Of a stretch of DNA of 35,589 nucleotides, positions 17,181 through 24,745 are shown piece after piece. Origin of the DNA: Pedobacter cryoconitis (GTDB taxonomy: Bacteria > Bacteroidota > Bacteroidia > Sphingobacteriales > Sphingobacteriaceae); the NCBI RefSeq assembly GCF_003259615.1, contig NZ_QLLR01000044.1:1-35589 (forward strand), written 5' to 3'. Positions within the stretch are counted from its first letter, which is position 1; every line of letters begins with the position of its first letter. A model generated the notes under the pieces. That model did not search any database, had not been told where the DNA came from, and saw only the letters and a list, made by a program, of their open reading frames with translations. Position numbers and translations under genes: made by a program.

Positions 17181-19885
17181 AGCTTTATCAGAAAATAAGT
17201 ATTAGCTATTCCCTGTTTTTAATTTTTGGCTGGAGCCCTGTTGCTTTTGGAAATATTAAGGTTATCTCAACTCATGCTTTGAATAACGAAATTGTATCGC
17301 CGGGTGGTTTACAGTGTGAACATTTAGTAAATCCGATAGGCATTGATGTACCAAAACCCAGACTTTCCTGGTTGCTTTCTGATACGCGGCAAGGAGCTAA
17401 ACAAACCGCTTACCGGGTTACGGTCGGTACAGATTCCTCCGCACTGCTTCAGCAGAAAAAAGTTTTATGGAACACAGGAAAGGTTAACTCTTCTGCTGCA
17501 TTGCTTCTTTATAATGGGTCTTTGTTAAAACCATTTACTAAATATTTCTGGCAGGTAGAGGTTTGGGATAAAGATGGAAAACCCGGGACGGCCAAGATCG
17601 CGGCTTTTGAAACCGGGATGGTAAAAATGTCCAATTGGAAGGGTACCTGGATCAGCGACCGGAATGATGTGAATATATTACCCGCGCCATATTTCAGAAA
17701 GGTATTTGAAAGTCCGAAAAAGATAAAATCTGCCAGGGCTTATATTGCAGCAGCAGGTTTATACGAACTTTATCTGAACGGTAAAAAGGTCGGTAATCAT
17801 CGTCTTGATCCGATGTATACCCGGTTTGACAGAAGGAATTTATATGTAAGTTATGATGTGACAGCTAATTTACAAGCAGGTAAAAATGCCATTGGTGTTT
17901 TACTCGGAAATGGTTGGTATAATCACCAATCTTTAGCGGTCTGGAACTTCGATAAAGCACCGTGGAGGGCAAGGCCAGCATTTTGCCTGGATTTGCGGAT
18001 TACTTATCAGGATGGCTCTGAAGAAACCGTGACTTCTGATGGCAGCTGGAAAACACATAGCGGGCCGCTGGTTTTTAACAGCATTTATACCGCTGAACAT
18101 TATGATGCCCGTCTGGAACAGCCGGGATGGAATAAAGTTGATTTTGATGCCAGCAAGTGGGGGGATGTTACCCTGCGCGCAGCACCTTCAGAAAATATTG
18201 TCAGCCAGGCGATGCACCCTATCCGAAGTATTGAAACTATTCCTTCGGTATCAGTGAAGAAGTTTAACGATACGACTTATGTTTTTGACCTGGGCAGAAA
18301 TATTGCAGGGGTCAGCAAGCTGAAAGTAAAGGGCGAAAGCGGAACGGTTTTACAAATTAAACACGGAGAAAGACTTTATCCGGACGGCCGTCTTGATCTT
18401 TCTAATATTGATGTTTACCATCGTCCGGCAGATAAAAAAGATCCTTTTCAAACGGATATTTTAATATTGAATGGTAAAGGTGAGGAAGAGTTTATGGCCC
18501 GGTTTAACTATAAAGGGTTTCAGTATATAGAGGTGGTGAGCAGTAAGCCTGTGGAGTTAAAAAAGGAAAGTATTACCGGATATTTTATGCACAGTGACGT
18601 TCCGGTAGCAGGCCAGATCAGTTCCTCAAATCCGCTGATTGATAAGTTATGGTGGGCGACAAATAATTCTTACTTATCAAATTTATATGGTTATCCTACG
18701 GACTGTCCGCAGCGGGAAAAGAATGGCTGGACCGGAGACGGACATTTTGCTGTGGAAACGGGTTTGTACAATTTTGACGGCATTACAATTTATGAGAAGT
18801 GGCTTGCTGACCATCGGGATGAGCAGCAGCCTAATGGCGTATTGCCTGATATTATTCCTACTGGTGGCTGGGGTTATGGTACTGCAAACGGAACGGACTG
18901 GACGAGTACCATCGCTATTATTCCCTGGGATATTTACCAGTTTTATGGGGATTCCAAGTTATTAGAGGCTTGTTATGACAATATAAAAAGCTATGTAAAT
19001 TATGTGACGCAAATTAGCCCTTCTGGTTTAACCAGTTATGGCAGAGGCGACTGGGTCCCTGTAAAGTCTTCGTCACCATTGGAATATACTTCTTCTGTTT
19101 ATTATTATGTAGACGCTAATATTCTGGCAAAAACCGCAAAGTTGTTTGGCAGAACTGAAGATGCTAAAACTTATAGTGAGCTGGCCTCGAAAATTAAAAA
19201 AGCAATCAATGATAAATATCTGAACCCATCGACCGGGATTTATGGCAGTGGCTTACAAACGGAGTTAAGTGTAGCGTTACAATGGGGCATTGTTCCTGCA
19301 GAACTTCAAGATAAAGTAGCTTCCAACCTGGCAAAAAGAGTGGCCGCAGATGGGATGCACCTTGATGTTGGTGTACTCGGCGCGAAAGCGATTTTGAACG
19401 CATTAAGTGACCATGGTCAGGCGGAAACCGCTTATAAACTTGCTGCACAAGATACTTATCCTTCGTGGGGCTGGTGGATTGTCAATGGAGCAACCACGCT
19501 TTATGAGAATTGGAATATTCAGGCAGAACGCGACATTTCTTTAAACCATATGATGTTTGGAGAGATTGGTGGTTGGTTTTTCAAAGGATTGGGAGGAATT
19601 AAAGTAGATGAACAACAACCCGGCTTCAAAAATGTAATCCTGGCTCCGAATTTTGTTACGGGGTTAACTCATTTTGAAGCGGGTCACGATGGCCCGTTTG
19701 GGAAAATCGTTTCCTCGTGGAAAAGAAAAGGGGAAGCAGTTATTTATGACGTGACCATTCCTGCCAATAGCAGTTCGACAATTTATTTCCCGATAGCCGG
19801 AAATTCTTCTGTTTATTTTCAGGGTAAAAAGATTAGCCGGATTTATAAAATCGAATCAGGCAAATATCAGTTCGAAATCCGGTAA
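17177..19885 (+). CDS. Glycoside hydrolase family 78 alpha-L-rhamnosidase (first)
   Basis: The 902-residue secreted enzyme removes terminal alpha-L-rhamnose. It has a signal peptide (about 1-25), the GH78 N-terminal beta domains (NPIGIDVPKPRLSWLL near 55, AYIAAAGLYELYLNGKKVG near 195) and an (alpha/alpha)6 catalytic barrel. The acidic motif is DCPQREKNGWTGD (D509, E514, D521), with the same 0/+5/+12 spacing as D567, E572 and D579 of Bacillus RhaB. The second catalytic glutamate is E777 in TLYENWN. A C-terminal beta domain closes the protein. The ATG overlaps the kinase stop by 4 bases, so it belongs to the catabolic operon even though it acts in the periplasm. A terminator follows it. Confidence 0.94.
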   Translation: MKLYQKISISYSLFLIFGWSPVAFGNIKVISTHALNNEIVSPGGLQCEHLVNPIGIDVPKPRLSWLLSDTRQGAKQTAYRVTVGTDSSALLQQKKVLWNTGKVNSSAALLLYNGSLLKPFTKYFWQVEVWDKDGKPGTAKIAAFETGMVKMSNWKGTWISDRNDVNILPAPYFRKVFESPKKIKSARAYIAAAGLYELYLNGKKVGNHRLDPMYTRFDRRNLYVSYDVTANLQAGKNAIGVLLGNGWYNHQSLAVWNFDKAPWRARPAFCLDLRITYQDGSEETVTSDGSWKTHSGPLVFNSIYTAEHYDARLEQPGWNKVDFDASKWGDVTLRAAPSENIVSQAMHPIRSIETIPSVSVKKFNDTTYVFDLGRNIAGVSKLKVKGESGTVLQIKHGERLYPDGRLDLSNIDVYHRPADKKDPFQTDILILNGKGEEEFMARFNYKGFQYIEVVSSKPVELKKESITGYFMHSDVPVAGQISSSNPLIDKLWWATNNSYLSNLYGYPTDCPQREKNGWTGDGHFAVETGLYNFDGITIYEKWLADHRDEQQPNGVLPDIIPTGGWGYGTANGTDWTSTIAIIPWDIYQFYGDSKLLEACYDNIKSYVNYVTQISPSGLTSYGRGDWVPVKSSSPLEYTSSVYYYVDANILAKTAKLFGRTEDAKTYSELASKIKKAINDKYLNPSTGIYGSGLQTELSVALQWGIVPAELQDKVASNLAKRVAADGMHLDVGVLGAKAILNALSDHGQAETAYKLAAQDTYPSWGWWIVNGATTLYENWNIQAERDISLNHMMFGEIGGWFFKGLGGIKVDEQQPGFKNVILAPNFVTGLTHFEAGHDGPFGKIVSSWKRKGEAVIYDVTIPANSSSTIYFPIAGNSSVYFQGKKISRIYKIESGKYQFEIR

Positions 19886-19920
19886 CACAAGTTCAGAATC
19901 CAATAAACCGGATTTTGAAC
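19875..19920 (+). promoter_or_regulatory. Mutually exclusive hairpins at the 3' end of the first GH78 gene
   Basis: AAATCCGGT (19875-19883, covering the end of the coding region and reaching the stop codon) can pair perfectly with ACCGGATTT (19907-19915). Alternatively GTTCAGAATCC (19891-19901) can pair with GGATTTTGAAC (19910-19920; 10 Watson-Crick pairs and one G-U). The two helices share the 3' strand and cannot coexist. This may be an attenuator-like or RNA-stability element separating the catabolic genes from susC, or only a structured 3' end. Confidence 0.35.
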
Positions 19921-19945
19921 CAATTCTTTAATTTTAAATATCACC

Positions 19946-19981
19946 AAAGGGGAAGGTCATTAAATTGGTCTTCCCTTTTTT
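19946..19981 (+). terminator. Rho-independent terminator after the first GH78 gene
   Basis: The stem GGGAAGGTC (19950-19958) with GGTCTTCCC (19967-19975) has 9 bp including two G-U pairs and an 8-base loop. It can be lengthened by AAAG with the following T run (19976-19981). It separates the rhaT-to-GH78 transcript from the susC transcript. Confidence 0.75.
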
Positions 19982-20030
19982 AATAAAACCTTTTAAATGT
20001 AAATAAAAGCCGTTTTACAGGATAGAGCAG

Positions 20031-20062
20031 GTTGCCGATCAACCGGGGTTGATTTATTTTAG
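20031..20062 (+). promoter_or_regulatory. Candidate susC promoter with embedded operator palindrome
   Basis: GTTG (20031-20034) fits the Bacteroidota -33 element. TATTTTAG (20055-20062) differs from the -7 consensus TAnnTTTG at one defined position, and the spacing is 20 bases. Between them lies the inverted repeat ATCAACC-GG-GGTTGAT (20038-20053). A palindrome between -33 and -7 is the usual place for a repressor or activator site. The local GntR-type regulator is the obvious candidate to bind, but this is inference. Confidence 0.42.
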
Positions 20063-20083
20063 AGCAACCAAATATAAACACAT

Positions 20084-23000
20084 ATGACAATTGAGAGAAA
20101 TTTACAAAAGTTCTTTTCTGCGCTGTTCTGTGTACTCTTGTTTACGCTTTACAATAGTACAAATGGCTTTTCCCAGCAGAAAACTGTGACGGGTAAGGTT
20201 ACAGATAAAAGTGATGGCAGCCCTTTGCCGGGAGTAACGATCAAGGTACAAGGTTCGGCTGCCGGAACCACCACCAATTCAAATGGAGAATATGCTTTAA
20301 AAGCTGCGGAGAATGCTGTGCTTGTTTTTAGCTATATCGGCTATACAGAAGCCAGACTGACTTTTACAGGTACTCCTAACCTGAATGCACAGCTTGTTTC
20401 CAATAATCAAAAACTGGATGAAGTAGTGGTTATCGGCTATGGAACAACGACGAAAAAAGATGCTACAGGGGCTGTGGCCACGGTTTCTGCAGCTCAGATC
20501 AAAGATTTGCCGGTAAGTTCTGTAGATCAGAAATTGAAAGGCCAGATTCCCGGGGTACAAATTAATACGACCACAGGAACTCCGGGTGGTGGTACGTCCA
20601 TTAAAATCAGGGGATCAGGTTCTATTGGCGCGGGTGACAATCCTTTATTTGTAGTAGACGGCTACCCGATTTCAAACACTTCAGGGCAGGTTTCTAATCC
20701 CCTGAATGTGATTAATCCGAATGATATTGAATCAATTACGGTGTTAAAAGATGCCTCTTCAACTGCTATTTATGGGTCAAGGGGTTCAAATGGGGTGATT
20801 GTAATTACGACTAAACAAGGGCTGAAAGGAACTCCGGTAGTGAACATCAGTGCGTATACAGGTATTCAGCAGGTCCCTCAGAAAGGAAGGCCGCAAATGC
20901 TGAACGGAACTGAGTTTGCTCAATTCAGAAAGGATATGATTGTCGATGATTTTGCTTCAAGAGGTCTGGTCGCTACTGATGCAGATATTCCAGAAGCTTT
21001 TCGTAATCCTTCACAATATGGTGCTGGTACAAACTGGTACAATGAAATAATCCATGACGCGCCAATGAGCAATCTGGATGCAAGTATTAGCGGAGGTTCT
21101 GAAAATACAAAGTATAATTTCTCCCTTGGGTATCTGAATCAGGCGGGTACGATCCGTTATACTGGATTCCAGCGCTACGCGGTCCGGTTGAATACGGAAA
21201 CTAAGTTGGGTAAGAAATTGAAAATAGGACTCAACCTGGCACCTACAAACAGTGTGCGTGATCTGAATAATTTTGAAAATGAGTTTGTGGATGTATTGAG
21301 CAGAAGTTTATGGTTAAGTCCACTGGTTCCTTTAACGGACGGAAATGGGAACCGTACTCCTTATGTGAGTTCTCCGGGTATGTATGCTGGCCCTAATCCA
21401 TTGAATAGTCTGGAATATGGAGGCACAAGATCGAAGGATTTCAGGGGTCTTGGAACTGCTTTCGCTGAATATCAAATTCTGAATGGCCTGAAGTTGAGGT
21501 ATAGTTTTAATGTCGATTATACAAACAGCTCTTCTTTTGTATTTAATCCTTCATTTGTTGGAGGTGTAAATTCACCTCCGCCATCAGTGCCAAATTCCAC
21601 GACCAATAAATCAACTAGTTTCAACTGGTTGTCTGAGGCGGTATTGACTTACGATAAGTCATTCGGTAAAGATCACCGCCTGAATGTAGTAGTAGGTTAT
21701 AGTGCGCAAAAGGAACGCGCGGAAAGTTTATACCTGTTCGCGGATAACTACCCGGATGATAAAATACAGACCATCAATGCGGCGGCTATTATCAGCGGGT
21801 TTAATGCTGATGTGCAAAAATGGTCTATTATTTCTTACCTGGCGCGTGCCAATTATTCTTATAAAGACAGGTATTTGTTTACGGCTACAGTACGTACGGA
21901 TGGTTCGTCTCGTTTTGGGAGCAATAACAGATATGGAACATTCCCTTCGGCTGCTTTTGCATGGAGAGCATCAGAAGAGGAATTCATGAAAAAAGCAACC
22001 TGGATCAGTGATTTGAAGTTGAGGGCAACTTACGGGCTGTCGGGTAATTATAATATTGGAAATTATACTTATATCACCAATATCGGTTCTTCGAACTATG
22101 TGTTTGGTGGTCAGCTTTCCAGCGGCCGTGTTCCTACTTCGCTGAATAATCCAAACCTAACGTGGGAAGAGTCTTCTCAGCTGGATGCGGGTATTGATCT
22201 TGGGATTTTAAAGAACCGATTATCATTTAATATAGATTACTATAAAAGGATAACTAAAGGGATGTTATATAACAGTGAAATTCCTTTATCATCTGGTTAT
22301 TCTAATGCAATTATCAACTCTGGTAAGATTCAGAATCAAGGTTTTGAATTTGGTTTAACGTCTAAAAACCTGGAAGGAACATTGACGTGGAGCACAAGTG
22401 CAAACATTGCCTTTAACAGAAATAAGGTACTCGCCTTAAATGAAAATAATGACCCTATTTATAGCGGCAGAAGCGGGGAAGGTTCCTATCAGCATATTAC
22501 ACAAGTTGGCCGTCCTGTGGGTGAGTTTTATGGGTATATCCTGGAAGGTATTTACAAGGATCAGGCAGACTTGAACAACTCGCCTAAACATGTAACTTCT
22601 GTAGTGGGCTCTGTAAAATATAAAGATGTAGATGGCAATGGGATTATTGAGCCTGTAAAAGATTTTGCTGTGATCGGATCACCTCAGCCGAATTTTACCT
22701 GGGGTTTAACCAATACGTTTGGGTATAAAGGATTTGACTTAAATATACTGCTTGTTGGTTCTCAGGGCGGACAGATTTTAAAAACAGCGAACCAGTATTT
22801 GCTGAATATTGACGGTATTTTCAATGTAGACAGAAAGGTGCTGAACAGATACCGTTCACCAGAAAATCCTGGTGATGGATTTACGCCAACTACAAATGGA
22901 TCGCGGGTAATTTATCGCGATGTAAATTCTTCGTGGGTAGAGAGCGCGAGTTATATGCGTATTCAAAATATAACTTTCGGTTACCGTTTCGGTGAAAGAA

Positions 23001-23212
23001 TGCTGCGGGCTTCTAAAGTGATCAAGGGCGCAAGAATTTATTCAAGCATCCAGAACCTGGCAACTTTCACCAAGTATAGCGGTGCTAATCCGGAAGTTAG
23101 CCGAAATACGATTTCAGGAAATGCAGTGAGCAGTGCATTGGTTCCCGGAGAGGATTTTACGAATTATCCGCTGCCAAGAACGTTCACACTGGGACTGAAC
23201 TTAACATTTTAA
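20084..23212 (+). CDS. SusC/RagA-family TonB-linked outer-membrane protein
   Basis: The 1042-residue protein is the barrel transporter of a SusCD pair and imports oligosaccharides, here probably rhamnosides. It has a signal peptide (about 1-31, ending TNGFSQQ), a carboxypeptidase-regulatory-like domain (about 35-108, KVTDKSDGSPLPGVTIKVQG), a TonB-box-like motif EVVVIGYG (113-120), and a SusC plug with the family signatures LKGQIPGVQI, IRGSGSIGAGDNPLFVVDGY and LKDASSTAIYGSRGSNGVI. The barrel ends in TLGLNLTF. No SusC-type anti-sigma STN domain is present. It is the first gene of the second transcript in the rhamnose locus, 12 bases before susD. Confidence 0.95.
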   Translation: MTIERNLQKFFSALFCVLLFTLYNSTNGFSQQKTVTGKVTDKSDGSPLPGVTIKVQGSAAGTTTNSNGEYALKAAENAVLVFSYIGYTEARLTFTGTPNLNAQLVSNNQKLDEVVVIGYGTTTKKDATGAVATVSAAQIKDLPVSSVDQKLKGQIPGVQINTTTGTPGGGTSIKIRGSGSIGAGDNPLFVVDGYPISNTSGQVSNPLNVINPNDIESITVLKDASSTAIYGSRGSNGVIVITTKQGLKGTPVVNISAYTGIQQVPQKGRPQMLNGTEFAQFRKDMIVDDFASRGLVATDADIPEAFRNPSQYGAGTNWYNEIIHDAPMSNLDASISGGSENTKYNFSLGYLNQAGTIRYTGFQRYAVRLNTETKLGKKLKIGLNLAPTNSVRDLNNFENEFVDVLSRSLWLSPLVPLTDGNGNRTPYVSSPGMYAGPNPLNSLEYGGTRSKDFRGLGTAFAEYQILNGLKLRYSFNVDYTNSSSFVFNPSFVGGVNSPPPSVPNSTTNKSTSFNWLSEAVLTYDKSFGKDHRLNVVVGYSAQKERAESLYLFADNYPDDKIQTINAAAIISGFNADVQKWSIISYLARANYSYKDRYLFTATVRTDGSSRFGSNNRYGTFPSAAFAWRASEEEFMKKATWISDLKLRATYGLSGNYNIGNYTYITNIGSSNYVFGGQLSSGRVPTSLNNPNLTWEESSQLDAGIDLGILKNRLSFNIDYYKRITKGMLYNSEIPLSSGYSNAIINSGKIQNQGFEFGLTSKNLEGTLTWSTSANIAFNRNKVLALNENNDPIYSGRSGEGSYQHITQVGRPVGEFYGYILEGIYKDQADLNNSPKHVTSVVGSVKYKDVDGNGIIEPVKDFAVIGSPQPNFTWGLTNTFGYKGFDLNILLVGSQGGQILKTANQYLLNIDGIFNVDRKVLNRYRSPENPGDGFTPTTNGSRVIYRDVNSSWVESASYMRIQNITFGYRFGERMLRASKVIKGARIYSSIQNLATFTKYSGANPEVSRNTISGNAVSSALVPGEDFTNYPLPRTFTLGLNLTF

Positions 23213-23224
23213 TCTTTGTCAATC

Positions 23225-24739
23225 ATGAGGAATTATACAAAATATATAATAACGGGCGTGCTGCTGATCAGTTTATCGGTATCAGGTTGTAAGAAGGCTT
23301 TTCTTGATCAAACTCCGGAAGCTTCTTTACCAGGCGTTAATTTTTACAAAACAGAAGCAGATTTTAAACAGGCAGTGAGTGGGGCCTATTCTTCTATCAG
23401 TGATATGGGCAGGGTCAATTACTGGCTATTTGGTGAAATGAGATCTGATAATACGACTTATCAATATAATCCGGCAGACCGCGGTTCTGAACAGCGGGAG
23501 TTTATGGATCAGTTCCTGATAGGGGCAACGGCAGAACCTTTGCAGGGCTATTGGCAGCAAAATTATACCGGCATTTTACGTTGCAATGAAATCCTGGCCA
23601 GAATAGATGGGGTAACCATGTCTGCTGAAATAAAAAACCAGTTTACGGGAGAAGCTTTGTTTTTAAGGGCTTTCCATTATTTTAACCTGGTGAGACAGTT
23701 TGGAGGAGTGCCTTTAAGGTTAATCCCAAGTCAGTCTCCGGCAGATGCAAGGTCTAAAGGAAGAGCTTCCATAGACGAGGTATATACACAGATTTTCACT
23801 GATCTGACAGCTGCGGCAGAAAAACTGCCTGCTAAATATACGGGCCTGGAGGTTGGAAGAGCAACACAGGGTGCGGCTTTATCTTTACTGGCCAAATTAT
23901 ACATGACGCAAAAGAAATTTGCTGAAGCACTGGTTCCTTTGAGAAAAGTACAGCAACTGGGCTATAGTCTTATTCCTGTTTATAAAGATGTTTTCCTTCC
24001 TTCGAATAAAAATAACAGTGAGTCTGTTTTTGAGATTCAGTATCTTGGAGCACAGCCGGGGTTGTCGAGTGATTTTCTGTATCAGTTTGCACCATGGAAT
24101 TCTGGCAGTATCATCACAGGAGATCCGGCGACTTCCTTGAATGGGAGCAGTGGCTGGAATATTCCTACGCAGGATATGATTGATGCTTATGAAACTGGTG
24201 ATTTACGAAAAGATGCTTCTTTAGCTGTAGGTTTTACGGATCTGGGTGGCAAGTTTGTAAACATTCCTTACGTAAAAAAATACAACCACGGGATTATAGA
24301 CAGAGGCCGTACGAATGATAACTTTCCTGTAATCAGGTATGCAGATGTACTGCTGATGATTGCCGAATGTTTGAATGAACAGGGGTTCGCAGCAGGCGGA
24401 GAGCAGTTTACTTTGTTAAACCAGATTCGCACCAGGGCGGGTTTACCTGCAAAGACTACCGGGAATGCTGTTGCGGCTTTAAGTGTGGACAGTCAGCAAG
24501 CTTTCAGGGATGCTATTTTACAAGAAAGAAGGGTGGAGCTGGCTTTTGAGAATCAGCGGTGGTATGATCTGGTACGCTCGGGAAAAGCGGTAGAGGTGAT
24601 GGCGGCGCATGGACAATATGAAATTGCGCATAAACCTAATATCCCTTCTGGTTCATATATTTTAAATGCGAATAAACTCTTGTTACCGATCCCTCAAAGA
24701 GAGGTGAATCTGGATAATCTTACTCAAAACCCTCAATAA
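23225..24739 (+). CDS. SusD/RagB-family surface glycan-binding lipoprotein
   Basis: The 504-residue lipoprotein has a signal with lipobox VSGC followed by KK, then typical SusD features: FLDQTPEASLPG near the start, a TPR-like helical core (GEALFLRAFHYFNLVRQFGGVPL) and the C-terminal signature QERRVELAFENQRWYDLVR. It caps the SusC barrel at the cell surface and binds the glycan. An in-frame TTG three codons upstream (23216) is possible; the ATG at 23225 gives the better signal peptide. It lies between susC and the second GH78 gene with very short gaps. Confidence 0.95.
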   Translation: MRNYTKYIITGVLLISLSVSGCKKAFLDQTPEASLPGVNFYKTEADFKQAVSGAYSSISDMGRVNYWLFGEMRSDNTTYQYNPADRGSEQREFMDQFLIGATAEPLQGYWQQNYTGILRCNEILARIDGVTMSAEIKNQFTGEALFLRAFHYFNLVRQFGGVPLRLIPSQSPADARSKGRASIDEVYTQIFTDLTAAAEKLPAKYTGLEVGRATQGAALSLLAKLYMTQKKFAEALVPLRKVQQLGYSLIPVYKDVFLPSNKNNSESVFEIQYLGAQPGLSSDFLYQFAPWNSGSIITGDPATSLNGSSGWNIPTQDMIDAYETGDLRKDASLAVGFTDLGGKFVNIPYVKKYNHGIIDRGRTNDNFPVIRYADVLLMIAECLNEQGFAAGGEQFTLLNQIRTRAGLPAKTTGNAVAALSVDSQQAFRDAILQERRVELAFENQRWYDLVRSGKAVEVMAAHGQYEIAHKPNIPSGSYILNANKLLLPIPQREVNLDNLTQNPQ

Positions 24740-24745
24740 TCTGCC

